Shown: positions 15,694-23,202, numbered from the stretch's first letter. The stretch: DNA of 40,404 bases from Parcubacteria group bacterium LiPW_15 (GCA_007375645.1 VMER01000003.1:145553-185956); one strand, 5' to 3'. Made by a program: numbers and translations. Notes: generated by a model from the sequence alone, not told the origin.

Positions 15694-16905
15694 TTACCCG
15701 CCAGAACTCAAACGAAGGCGGGCGAAATATTTCTTACCGACGCGGACCACATCCCCATCCTGCGCGAGTATTGTCGCGTGAATATCTCTCTCTATCCTCC
15801 CGCCCACTTCCAGTGCGCCCTGCTCTATCAACCTCTTCGCTTCGCTCTTGCTCTCGGCGACGCCGGAAAGAATGATCAAGTCAACCGGTGATATTTCCGC
15901 TTCTCCCAAAATTAACTCTAGGATATCGTCTGGAATTTCTTTTTTGGAAAAAAGTTTTTCGAAATTTTCTTCCGCGCCGGTCGCTTCCTTTTCTCCGTGA
16001 TACATTCTGACAATTTCGCGAGCCAGTTTTAGCTTATACTTTTTCGGATTCTCGCTGCCCGCAAGGGCTTTTTCATATTCTTTGATCGATTCCTCCGGCA
16101 CGCGCGTAGCGAGGGTAAAATATTTTATTATCAAATTATCCGGAAGCGACATTATCTTGCCGAACATATCCTTCGCCTCATCCGTTAAGTTGACTGTGTT
16201 GCCCCAGCTGGAACTCATCTTCCTTCCATCGGTTCCTTCGAGGATCGGGCCGGTAATGACGCTCTGCGGTTTCTGCTTATACGCTTCTTGCATTTTTCTT
16301 CCCGCAAGCAGATTGAATCGCTGGTCGGTTCCGCCAAGCTCCACGTCCGAGCGGATCGCCACCGAGTCATACCCTTGCATTAGAGGGTATAGAAGCTCGC
16401 GAAGAGACACGCGAACGCCGGCATCCAAACGCTTTTTTATATTTTCTCTGGAAATAAAGTCGGAAAGCGAGAAATTATCCGCTTGTGTTCCGATCTCTGC
16501 GTATTTTAATTTACCTAGCCACTTGCTGTTGCGCTGCACCTCGCACTTGCGTATGTCCAAGATTTTGCCCGCCTGCTTCTCATAATTCTTCATATTCTGT
16601 TCGACAATTTTCTTGTCGAGCATGGGCCTCTCGCTTTCTTTGTCGGAAGTATCACCGATAACTCCGGTAAAATCGCCGATGATAAAAACTATCTGGTGCC
16701 CCAAGTCCTGAAAATCTTTGAGCTTTAAAAGCGGAATAGATCTGCCCAAATGGATATTGGGACTCGTCGGATCGATGCCGAGCTTTATGCGCAGTCTCTG
16801 TCCGGAAAGCATCGCCTTTTTGAGGTCTTCTTTTCCGATTATTTCTTCCACGCCCCGCGATAGGGCTTTATCTATTAATTTTTCGTCGGTGATAACTTTA
16901 GCCAT
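15694..16905 (-). CDS. tyrS: Tyrosyl-tRNA synthetase
   Basis: The 403-residue class I synthetase charges tRNA-Tyr. The HIGH-type motif is HLGR (residues 52-55) within GIDPTSPNIHLGR, and the KMSKS-type motif is KMSSS (229-233) in DGRKMSSSWGN. The GGTDQRFNLLAGR block supports TyrRS. The C-terminus (LIILSGVAESKSEAKRLIEQG and on) is an S4 RNA-binding domain. The compact form with LGIDPTSP resembles the TyrZ-like subgroup. No Shine-Dalgarno site is present. A perfect 9-bp inverted repeat lies just upstream of the ATG. The gene is convergent with tRNA-Gly. Confidence 0.95.
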   Translation of the reverse strand: MAKVITDEKLIDKALSRGVEEIIGKEDLKKAMLSGQRLRIKLGIDPTSPNIHLGRSIPLLKLKDFQDLGHQIVFIIGDFTGVIGDTSDKESERPMLDKKIVEQNMKNYEKQAGKILDIRKCEVQRNSKWLGKLKYAEIGTQADNFSLSDFISRENIKKRLDAGVRVSLRELLYPLMQGYDSVAIRSDVELGGTDQRFNLLAGRKMQEAYKQKPQSVITGPILEGTDGRKMSSSWGNTVNLTDEAKDMFGKIMSLPDNLIIKYFTLATRVPEESIKEYEKALAGSENPKKYKLKLAREIVRMYHGEKEATGAEENFEKLFSKKEIPDDILELILGEAEISPVDLIILSGVAESKSEAKRLIEQGALEVGGRIERDIHATILAQDGDVVRVGKKYFARLRLSSGG

Positions 16906-16913
16906 TTATTTTT

Positions 16914-16932
16914 GACCTATTTTAAATAGGTC
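16914..16932. promoter_or_regulatory. Perfect 19-bp palindrome in the tyrS promoter region
   Basis: GACCTATTT (16914-16922), one T, then AAATAGGTC (16924-16932), centred 18 bp before the tyrS ATG. It overlaps the likely -10 area and could be an operator or a leader hairpin. Confidence 0.5.
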
Positions 16933-16961
16933 TATAGATTAGTTTAAGCCGAAAATTGGAT

Positions 16962-16988
16962 AAAAAAAAGGCCGCCCCGAAAGGCGGC
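16962..16988 (-). terminator. Intrinsic terminator of the 52-aa gene
   Basis: GCCGCC (minus arm, 16983-16988) pairs with GGCGGC (16971-16976), 6-nt loop, then a C and eight T. It lies 18 nt past the stop at 17007. Confidence 0.88.
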
Positions 16989-17006
16989 TGAGAGACACGG
17001 GGAGAA

Positions 17007-17165
17007 CTACGAAGAACTTTCGCCCGGAACAGTGAGCTGGGCCCTCCGCTTCTTGGCGCACTTCCATTCGCGGTAGCCCAGGCAGATGATGGCGCACACG
17101 AGGATTGCCAGGATGGGCCCCAGGTTTGAGTCGAGCCACTCGAGTCCCGCACCGATGTTCGGCAT
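17007..17165 (-). CDS. 52-aa single-pass membrane peptide (cassette 4)
   Basis: The start at 17165 is chosen over longer frames because AAGGAGG lies 8 nt upstream and the product then begins at a sensible N-terminus. The peptide has a short amphipathic head (MPNIGAGLEWLDSN), one membrane helix (about residues 15-32, PILAILVCAIICLGY) and a basic tail (CAKKRRAQ). Function is unknown; small regulatory membrane proteins and toxin-type peptides have this shape, but nothing decides between them. It follows the 193-aa membrane gene on the same strand, separated by that gene's terminator, and has its own terminator. No strong promoter is seen in the 50-nt gap, so it may depend on read-through. Confidence 0.72.
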   Translation of the reverse strand: MPNIGAGLEWLDSNLGPILAILVCAIICLGYREWKCAKKRRAQLTVPGESSS

Positions 17166-17215
17166 AGGATGTTCCTCCTTCGCTTGGAATCTTCCACAGA
17201 ATACAGTTGGCCGAT

Positions 17216-17245
17216 AAAAAAGAAAAGGCCGCCCCGAAGGGCGGC
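17216..17245 (-). terminator. Intrinsic terminator of the 193-aa membrane gene
   Basis: Minus strand GCCGCCC-TTCG-GGGCGGC (arms 17239-17245 and 17228-17234), then a C and a T-rich tract (TTTTCTTTTTT). It is nearly the same hairpin as the next terminator at 16962. Confidence 0.9.
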
Positions 17246-17265
17246 TGGATCTATGAAGAGCAGGA

Positions 17266-17847
17266 CTATGCGGCTTTCGGGTGAAAAAGTGGGCGGACGA
17301 ACAAAAGCGCAACCATCATGCTCTCGATAATCGCGAACATGATTGGTTGAGCCGCTGCCTCCACGGTCCAGGCGGGAACAGCTCCCAAAGCTGCAAGGCA
17401 AGAAACCCACCAGAGGCCCCAGGCGAATCTGTTTTCGCTCGACGGATCGAGCCATGTCGTTCGGAAGGTCGGGATGGCTCCGAGGAACAAGCTACTCAAG
17501 CTCGCACCAAGAGCAAGCCGCGGATCCACCGAAAGCAGAACAATGCCAACGGCAGCACCGCCAAGACAGATCTTCTCCACCATCGTCCACCCCTTCTTTC
17601 CATACGGGATGGAAAGGATAAAGATGGTTAGCGCCACAGCGACCGAGGTGGCGATCTGCCAGTTCAGCGTGTGCTCCATGGCCATGGCTTTGAACGTTGT
17701 CCCATCCAGCGCGAACCAGACGAGCCAGGTGGCCCTGACCGGCTTTGCCCCATCAGCAGAGTGCCGGTCACGCCAAATCGCAACCAGGTAAGGGATGGCG
17801 GCCACCGCCACCAAGGCACCGGAGATCATCGACAGCGCCTCTTTCAC
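17266..17847 (-). CDS. Polytopic membrane protein, PQ-loop-like (cassette 5)
   Basis: The start is a GTG at 17845-17847, chosen because AAAGAGGTG (17852-17860) lies just upstream. The 193-residue protein has about six to seven hydrophobic segments. Near the N-terminus, IPYLVAIWRDRHSADGAKP then ATWLVWFALDG, and in the second half LGAIPTFRTTWLDP then RFAWGLWW, form two similar Pro-containing units, as in PQ-loop/SWEET-like small transporters. This is a resemblance, not an assignment; substrate unknown. A perfect TTGACA-N17-TATAAT promoter and a UUCG terminator frame the gene, with GC-rich codons between. It sits between tyrS and clpP without functional connection to either. Confidence 0.8.
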   Translation of the reverse strand: MKEALSMISGALVAVAAIPYLVAIWRDRHSADGAKPVRATWLVWFALDGTTFKAMAMEHTLNWQIATSVAVALTIFILSIPYGKKGWTMVEKICLGGAAVGIVLLSVDPRLALGASLSSLFLGAIPTFRTTWLDPSSENRFAWGLWWVSCLAALGAVPAWTVEAAAQPIMFAIIESMMVALLFVRPLFHPKAA

Positions 17848-17911
17848 TTCACACCTCTTTCTTTTTTCGCAAACCCCGAAGGGTTGTTTCTCAAGGTTGA
17901 TTCTGCCGAGA

Positions 17912-17940
17912 ATTATAATTTAAAAATTAAGTTTTGTCAA
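17912..17940 (-). promoter_or_regulatory. Perfect consensus promoter of the 193-aa membrane gene
   Basis: Minus strand TTGACA (17935-17940), exactly 17 nt, TATAAT (17912-17917). The predicted start near 17905 gives a leader of about 57 nt containing a small CCTT/GGGG-type hairpin before the ribosome site. Confidence 0.9.
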
Positions 17941-18016
17941 TCCTGTAGTAGAACTTTGGGTTGCGACAAAGGGCGCACTGTAAAATCTAAAATCCGCCCA
18001 AAGTTTCACTACGGGA

Positions 18017-18067
18017 TCAAACAAAAAACAGCTCCGGTTTTGGAGCTGTTCTCGTATTTGTATTCAT
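18017..18067 (-). CDS. Putative 16-residue ORF embedded in a terminator
   Basis: The ATG at 18065-18067 is preceded 8 nt upstream by GGAGG (18076-18080), as strong a ribosome site as any in the window. The frame encodes MNTNTRTAPKPELFFV and stops at 18017. Both arms of an intrinsic terminator (18027-18050) lie inside it. It may be a leader peptide, or the ends of a cassette whose body was deleted. Whether it is translated is unknown. Confidence 0.4.
   Translation of the reverse strand: MNTNTRTAPKPELFFV
18023..18050 (-). terminator. Intrinsic terminator downstream of clpP, overlapping the 16-residue ORF
   Basis: Minus strand AACAGCTCC (18042-18050) pairs with GGAGCTGTT (18027-18035), 6-nt loop, followed by a T-run. 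A further 10-bp inverted repeat (GCTTCGCCGA, 18108-18117; TCGGCGAAGC, 18135-18144) lies between it and the clpP stop. Confidence 0.85.
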
Positions 18068-18207
18068 TTCTGCCACCTCCCTTTTGGGTTTTGCGGGGGT
18101 CATCGGAGCTTCGCCGAGATCGGTCCCAGCGGGGTCGGCGAAGCGAGATACAGGCACAAAATTTCGCTGGAAAATTTTGATGCCGGCCCCGCAAAGGCCA
18201 AAAGAAA

Positions 18208-18792
18208 CTATCTCTTGGCTTTGATTATCTCGTCAATGATCCCGTATTTTTTCGCTTCTTCCGGAGTCATGTGAAAATCGCGATCAGAGTCTTTTTCGAT
18301 TTTAGCGAACGATTGGCCGGTGTTTTCGGCCAAGAGCTTATTCAGTCTCTCTTTTACCCTCAAAATCTGCTTCGCGGTTATCTCGATATCCGTGGCCTGG
18401 CCTCCGGCCTCCCCCATCACCTGATGGATAAGTATCTCGGAATTCGGCAAAGAAAATCTTTTTCCTTTCGCGCCGCCGGACAATAAAACTGCGCCCATGG
18501 AAGCGGCCATACCTACACAGATCGTGGAAACCTCCGGCTTGATGTGTTGCATCGTGTCGTAGATCGCCATTCCCGCGACAACCGAACCGCCCGGAGAATT
18601 AATATAGAGCTCGATTCCTTTTTTGGGATCTTCTTTGGCCAAGAATAAGAACTGGGCGATGACGTTATTCGCCACCTCATCGGTTATGACTCCGCCCAAA
18701 AAAACTATTCTGTCCTTCAAAAGACGGGAATAAATATCGTAGGCTCGCTCACCGTATTGAGATTTCTCTATGACTGTTGGTATTAGATTCAT
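18208..18792 (-). CDS. clpP: ATP-dependent Clp protease proteolytic subunit
   Basis: The 194-residue serine peptidase forms the barrel that degrades proteins fed by ClpX/ClpC-type ATPases; none of those is in the window. The catalytic serine is S98 in GMAASMG, the histidine H123 in ILIHQVMG, and the aspartate lies in the [13 protein letters not shown] block near residue 172. YINSPGGSV supplies the oxyanion/strand region. Length is typical. There is no Shine-Dalgarno site at the ATG. Instead the start codon lies at the end of a 16-bp arm complementary to a short upstream ORF, suggesting leader control (see 18860-18901). Confidence 0.96.
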   Translation of the reverse strand: MNLIPTVIEKSQYGERAYDIYSRLLKDRIVFLGGVITDEVANNVIAQFLFLAKEDPKKGIELYINSPGGSVVAGMAIYDTMQHIKPEVSTICVGMAASMGAVLLSGGAKGKRFSLPNSEILIHQVMGEAGGQATDIEITAKQILRVKERLNKLLAENTGQSFAKIEKDSDRDFHMTPEEAKKYGIIDEIIKAKR

Positions 18793-18897
18793 CCCGTTAG
18801 AAAATTTAACAATTTATATTTAATCGACTTGGTTATATTCAATTCCTCTCAACCGCATCTTAACAGGTAGAATGCTTCCCTAATTTTTTAACGGGAT
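18791..18897 (-). promoter_or_regulatory. Long-range hairpin covering the clpP start codon
   Basis: In the minus-strand RNA, bases 18882-18897 are complementary to 18791-18806 over 16 bp with one mismatch, with a 75-nt loop. The downstream arm ends on the first two bases of the clpP ATG. The upstream arm lies inside the 13-residue ORF at 18860-18901. Confidence 0.5.
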
Positions 18898-18901
18898 TCA
18901 T
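18860..18901 (-). CDS. Putative 13-residue leader ORF upstream of clpP
   Basis: It encodes MNPVKKLGKHSTC. An AAGG-type site directly precedes the ATG, and a TATAAT box (18913-18918) lies 11 nt upstream, so it would be the first ORF on the clpP transcript. Its first codons contain the upstream arm of the hairpin that covers the clpP start. Translation is unproven. Confidence 0.4.
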   Translation of the reverse strand: MNPVKKLGKHSTC

Positions 18902-18955
18902 CCTTTTCCCTGATTATACGCCCCTGAATTTGCGTCTTCAACTTCCACGCAATGT

Positions 18956-21364
18956 CTATCCTTCGTGCTTGATCCTCATCGAATAGAACGAGCGCCACAC
19001 AAACACAACCGAAATCAGGAAAAAGATTCCCGCGAGAATGGCACTCGTCTGACGGGAAAGCGTTATGGCGAGTTCCACCGCAAGCAAACCGAAGAGCGTA
19101 GTGAATTTGATTATCGGATTCATCGCCACAGACGAAGTGTCTTTGAACGGATCCCCGACCGTATCGCCCACAACGGAAGCAGTGTGCAATTCGGTTCCCT
19201 TCTCCCTGAGTTCGGTCTCTACAACTTTCTTAGCATTGTCCCAAGCTCCTCCGGCGTTAGCCATAAAGATCGCTTGGTAAAGACCGAATATCGCGATAGC
19301 GATCAGATAGCCGATAAAGAAATACGGCTCAACGGAAGCGAAGGCTAAGGTGCTGAAGAATATTCCCATAAAGATATTGAACATTCCCCTCTGCGCGAAC
19401 TGGGTGCAGATCTCCACCACCTTCTTGCTGTCTTCGGTCGAAGCCTTGGCGAGCGAATCATCGAGTTTTATTTTTTTCTTAATGAACTCCACGGCTCGAT
19501 AGGCTCCGGAAACAACGGCCTGCATGGAGGCGCCGGTAAACCAATAGATGACTGCGCCGCCGGTTACAAGCCCCAAAAGGAAGGGCGGGTGCAAAAGCGA
19601 AAGATTGGTAACCAATTCCGGCTTCAACCCTTCGGTCAGCACCATAATAATAGAGAAGATCAAAGTGGTCGCCCCGACGACTGCGGTGCCGATCAAAACC
19701 GGCTTAGCGGTCGCCTTAAAGGTATTTCCTGCCCCGTCGTTCTCTTCCAGCAGTTCCTTTCCCTTTTCGAAATCGGGAGTGAAGCCGAAATCTTTTTCTA
19801 TCTCCTCCTTAATATTCGGCAAAGTCTCAATCGTCGAAAGCTCGTAAACGGATTGCGCGTTGTCCGTGACCGGACCATAAGAATCCACCGCAATCGTAAC
19901 CGGGCCAAGGCCCAAGAAGCCGAAAGCTACAAGGCCGAAAGCGAATACCGCGGGAGCGATCATTATAGTAGAGAGTCCAAGCGCGCTCACTCCGTAAGCC
20001 ACGCCCATCAAGGCAACCATAGACAACCCGATCCAGTAGGCGCTCATGTTGCCGGCAATAAGACCGGAGAGGACATTCAAAGACGCGCCCCCCTCGCGGG
20101 AAGAACTGATTATTTCTTTAACATGCTTGGACTGGGTGGAGGTGAAGAATTTTACGAGCTCCGGTATCAAAGCGCCAGCCAAGGTTCCGCAGCTGATAAT
20201 GGACGCAAGCTTCCACCAAAGAGTTCCATCCCCGAGTTCGGGAATCAAAAGATAAGAAGCAAGATAGGTGGCTAAGATAGAAACTCCGGAAGTTATCCAG
20301 ACCAGAACCGTAAGCGGAGCTTCGAAGTTCATCTGGTCCGCGTCTTTGTAGCGCATCTTCGCGATGACCTGATTGATGCCGTAAGAGCCGATGCTCGTCG
20401 CGATCATCAGGATTCTCATTACGAATATCCAGACCAAAAGCTGGGCCTGAATGACCGGGCTTGTGACGGCAAGGAGAATAAAAGTGATAAGCGCAACTCC
20501 GGTTACACCGTAAGTTTCGAAACCATCCGCGGTCGGCCCGACGGAATCTCCGGCGTTGTCTCCCACACAATCCGCGATGACTCCGGGATTTCTCGCATCA
20601 TCTTCTTTAATTCCGAAAATTATTTTCATAAGATCCGAACCGATGTCCGCGATCTTGGTGAAAATTCCTCCGGCTACGCGCAAAGCCGCGGCGCCCAAAG
20701 ATTCACCGATGGCAAATCCGATAAGGCACGCGCCCGCGTAACTCCCCGGAACAAAAAGCAAAATGCCAAGCATGAGGATTAGCTCGATGCTGATCAAAAG
20801 TGCGCCGACGCTCATCCCGGCTTTTATCGGAATTTCATAGGTCGGATACGGCTTACCCTTGAGGCTCGCGAATGAAGTTCTGGAGTTGGCAAAAGTGTTG
20901 ATGCGGATCCCGAACCAGGCCACGGAGTAGCTGCCCAAAATTCCCAAAATACTAAACAGCAAAATGGTCACAACCCGGATAGCATCATATTCTCTGAGAT
21001 ATCCGAAGTAGGTGATGATAATGACTCCGATAAATGCCTCGAGCAGTATCAAAAACTTTCCCTGGGTAATAAGATAAGTTTTGCAGGTTTCATAAATAAG
21101 TTCCGAAACCTCTTTCATTGACTTGTGAACCGGCAGCTTTTTAAGCTTCAAAAAAACCAGGAGGCCGAATCCCATTCCCAAGAGACACACCACTATTCCC
21201 CAAAGAAGCAGATTGTAACCGCTGATTCCCAAGAAGGAAACTGTTTTCAAATTCGGGAGTATCAGATCCGCCTCGCTTGCATGCGCGGCAAACGGCATCG
21301 CGGCCGAGAGCGCTCCGCCGAGTGCCGCTAAAGATCCAATTAACGCTTTTTTCACTCTATTCAT
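18956..21364 (-). CDS. hppA: Membrane-bound proton-pumping pyrophosphatase
   Basis: The 802-residue polytopic protein couples hydrolysis of pyrophosphate to cation pumping. Conserved loops are present: DIGSDLMKIIFGIKEDDARNPG (from about residue 240), IADCVGDNAGDSVGP (263-277), DSYGPVTDNAQ (494-504) and, near the C-terminus, TVGDPFKDTSSVAMNP. At the position that separates subclasses the sequence is GNTFKA (546-551): Lys, as in potassium-independent H+-PPases, not Ala as in the K+-dependent ones. It would save energy from biosynthetic pyrophosphate in a small fermentative cell. The gene starts 40 nt after nusA on the same strand and is probably co-transcribed with it. An extra N-terminal hydrophobic stretch (MNRVKKALIG and on) may be a signal-type segment. 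Confidence 0.96.
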   Translation of the reverse strand: MNRVKKALIGSLAALGGALSAAMPFAAHASEADLILPNLKTVSFLGISGYNLLLWGIVVCLLGMGFGLLVFLKLKKLPVHKSMKEVSELIYETCKTYLITQGKFLILLEAFIGVIIITYFGYLREYDAIRVVTILLFSILGILGSYSVAWFGIRINTFANSRTSFASLKGKPYPTYEIPIKAGMSVGALLISIELILMLGILLFVPGSYAGACLIGFAIGESLGAAALRVAGGIFTKIADIGSDLMKIIFGIKEDDARNPGVIADCVGDNAGDSVGPTADGFETYGVTGVALITFILLAVTSPVIQAQLLVWIFVMRILMIATSIGSYGINQVIAKMRYKDADQMNFEAPLTVLVWITSGVSILATYLASYLLIPELGDGTLWWKLASIISCGTLAGALIPELVKFFTSTQSKHVKEIISSSREGGASLNVLSGLIAGNMSAYWIGLSMVALMGVAYGVSALGLSTIMIAPAVFAFGLVAFGFLGLGPVTIAVDSYGPVTDNAQSVYELSTIETLPNIKEEIEKDFGFTPDFEKGKELLEENDGAGNTFKATAKPVLIGTAVVGATTLIFSIIMVLTEGLKPELVTNLSLLHPPFLLGLVTGGAVIYWFTGASMQAVVSGAYRAVEFIKKKIKLDDSLAKASTEDSKKVVEICTQFAQRGMFNIFMGIFFSTLAFASVEPYFFIGYLIAIAIFGLYQAIFMANAGGAWDNAKKVVETELREKGTELHTASVVGDTVGDPFKDTSSVAMNPIIKFTTLFGLLAVELAITLSRQTSAILAGIFFLISVVFVWRSFYSMRIKHEG

Positions 21365-21404
21365 ATGTTTTGGTTTTAAATTTGTTTTTATTTTATTCTG
21401 CCGG

Positions 21405-22613
21405 TTAGTCGTAGGAGGCTTTCGGCTCTTCGTCCTCCACGGGGGCTACTTCATCTACCGGAGCATCAGCCACTCCGCCCTCCTGAACTTCTTCCGGTCT
21501 CGTCTGGGAACGCACATCTATTCTCCAGCCGGTCAGCTTCGCAGCCATGCGGACATTTTGTCCTCCGCGGCCGATAGCCAAGGAGAGCTGGTCTTCCGGA
21601 ACATAAACGCGGGCCTCGTGATGATCGAAAACTTCCACGGATTCCACCTTGGCGGGAGAGAGAGAATTAGCGATGAATTTCTCCGGCTCCTCGGACCACT
21701 CTATAATATCTATCTTTTCCTGACCGAGTTCGTTGTTGACCGCCATCACGCGAGTTCCGCGCTGACCGACGCAAGCGCCGATCGGATCGACTCCCGCGGC
21801 GTTCGAGGCCACTGCTAATTTTGTGCGGCTGCCCGGCTCGCGGGTTATGGCTTTTATCTCCACGGTGCCGTCGGCGATTTCCGGAACTTCCATCTCAAAA
21901 AGTTTGCTAACAAATTTCGGATGAGACCTCGAAAGAATTATTCCCGGCAAACGGGTATCTTCCTGCACAGCCAGAACGAAGAACCTTAATCTCTCGCTCG
22001 GACGATAATGCTCTCCCGGAATAGTCTCGTTCGCGAACATAACTCCGATCGCGCGGCCAAGATCAATATAGACATGTCCCCTTTCAAAACGCTGTACAAT
22101 GCCGGAGACTATCTGGCCTTCTTTTCCTCTCCATTCGCCCAAGATAGATTCGCGCTCCGACTCGCGCAATTTTTGCACGATGGTTTGCTTGGCGATCTGC
22201 GCGGCAATGCGGCCGAAATCTTCTTTTAAGGGAAGCGGGAAAGATATCTCTTCTCCAGACTCGGCATCCTTTTTAATTTTTTTTGCGTCTGCCAAAAAAA
22301 TATGGCGCTCTTCGTTGTAACGCGGGAGCTTAGGCTCTTCGCCTTCTTCTGTTGGCGTTTCCGGAATTTCTTCTTCGCCTTCTTCCACCACGCGCACCTC
22401 GTCGGGCGCTACCACGGTCTTCACCTGGAAAAACTTCATATCTCCGGTTTCGAGATCCAACTTCGCACGGATGACCTCTCCCCTTTCGCGATACTCTTTT
22501 TTATAAGCCGCGGCCAAAGAGGCCTCGATCGCCTCGAGCACCTGTTCCGGCTGCAAACCTTTTTCATCGGCGACCTGTTTCAGCGCCTTGGTTAATTCTT
22601 TTATCTCGAACAT
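21405..22613 (-). CDS. nusA: Transcription termination/antitermination factor NusA
   Basis: The 402-residue protein has the N-terminal RNA-polymerase-binding domain with a long acidic insertion (EEGEEEIPETPTEEGEEP), an S1 domain (GQIVSGIVQRFERGHVYIDLG), KH1 with CVGQRGTRVMAV and KH2 with AIGRGGQNVRMA, then a short acidic tail without the repeats of proteobacterial NusA. It binds RNA polymerase and modulates pausing and intrinsic termination. Its own mRNA leader carries a terminator-like hairpin with a U-run downstream of a good promoter, an arrangement suited to autoregulation. hppA follows after 40 nt. No Shine-Dalgarno site precedes the ATG. Confidence 0.95.
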   Translation of the reverse strand: MFEIKELTKALKQVADEKGLQPEQVLEAIEASLAAAYKKEYRERGEVIRAKLDLETGDMKFFQVKTVVAPDEVRVVEEGEEEIPETPTEEGEEPKLPRYNEERHIFLADAKKIKKDAESGEEISFPLPLKEDFGRIAAQIAKQTIVQKLRESERESILGEWRGKEGQIVSGIVQRFERGHVYIDLGRAIGVMFANETIPGEHYRPSERLRFFVLAVQEDTRLPGIILSRSHPKFVSKLFEMEVPEIADGTVEIKAITREPGSRTKLAVASNAAGVDPIGACVGQRGTRVMAVNNELGQEKIDIIEWSEEPEKFIANSLSPAKVESVEVFDHHEARVYVPEDQLSLAIGRGGQNVRMAAKLTGWRIDVRSQTRPEEVQEGGVADAPVDEVAPVEDEEPKASYD

Positions 22614-22663
22614 CTCGCTATTAAATTTTATTTTTGAGGCCGTTCGACACGGCCCCTTATTCG

Positions 22664-22689
22664 AAAAAAGTCCCGCCTCGGCGGAACTT
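22664..22689 (-). terminator. Terminator-like hairpin in the nusA leader (possible attenuator)
   Basis: Minus-strand AAGTTCCGC (22681-22689) pairs with GCGGGACTT (22668-22676), loop CGAG, then a run of T to 22664. It lies about 7 nt after the predicted nusA transcription start and 50 nt before the nusA ATG. A second hairpin (GGCCGT/ACGGCC) follows at about 22637-22654. Confidence 0.6.
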
Positions 22690-22702
22690 CGTGAACAAAA
22701 AC

Positions 22703-22730
22703 ATCATACGCTTTTTGTATTAAAAGTCAA
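22703..22730 (-). promoter_or_regulatory. nusA promoter
   Basis: Minus strand TTGACT (22725-22730), 16 nt, TATGAT (22703-22708). It lies downstream of the terminator of the 87-aa gene, so it is the likely start for nusA-hppA. Confidence 0.7.
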
Positions 22731-22760
22731 CAATATATAGTGGATGAGTTTGAACACAAT

Positions 22761-22785
22761 AAAAAGCGGCCCCCAAGAGGGGCCG
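22761..22785 (-). terminator. Intrinsic terminator of the 87-aa gene
   Basis: Minus strand CGGCCCC (22779-22785) pairs with GGGGCCG (22667+100: 22767-22773), 5-nt loop, followed by a C and five T. It lies 31 nt past the stop at 22816. Confidence 0.87.
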
Positions 22786-22815
22786 GAACGGAAAGGAGGA
22801 GCGTTAGTCGAGGCA

Positions 22816-23079
22816 TCAATCGCCGGTGTCGCAGTGGCAGGCCCAGGGGGCACCGCTCCACCGCGAACCCTGCTCGTTCCGGGCGACCGCCCACCACCCG
22901 GTGGGCTTCGGTGTCTCGCGACTGCGGTCGACGCCGCAGCGCTCGCACCGAGCCTCGGCCCGGTGGAACTCGGGATGCCAGAGCTCGTTTCGCTCGTCGG
23001 GAGGACACGCTTCGCGCGCCTCCTCCTCGGTCCTGAACGGCCCGCGGTGGTACCCGCGATGTTCGATTGCTACGCTCAT
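22816..23079 (-). CDS. 87-aa Cys/Trp-rich protein, possible zinc binder (cassette 6)
   Basis: The start at 23079 is chosen because AAGGAGA lies 6 nt upstream; the frame extends further but without a ribosome site. The protein is soluble, rich in Arg, Glu and Trp, with cysteines at 25, 45, 48, 81 and 83 (RCERCGVD and CHC), a plausible zinc-binding set. The N-terminal half (EHRGYHRGPFRTEEEAREA) looks like a small alpha/beta unit. No family is recognised. It has a near-perfect promoter with a 17-nt spacer, a leader of about 117 nt containing the 12-bp palindrome TCAGAATTCTGA (23146-23157), GC-rich codons and a strong terminator, so it is an independent unit between nusA and yraN. Confidence 0.75.
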   Translation of the reverse strand: MSVAIEHRGYHRGPFRTEEEAREACPPDERNELWHPEFHRAEARCERCGVDRSRETPKPTGWWAVARNEQGSRWSGAPWACHCDTGD

Positions 23080-23202
23080 CTCTGTTCTCCTTCTCCCTTT
23101 CAGGATTCTGGCAATTTTTGGGCAACCCCGCACCACAAACGATCAGAATTCTGAAAAGGAGATTGGTTTGCTAAAAGAACTGTTAAACCCTGTGACCCGG
23201 AG

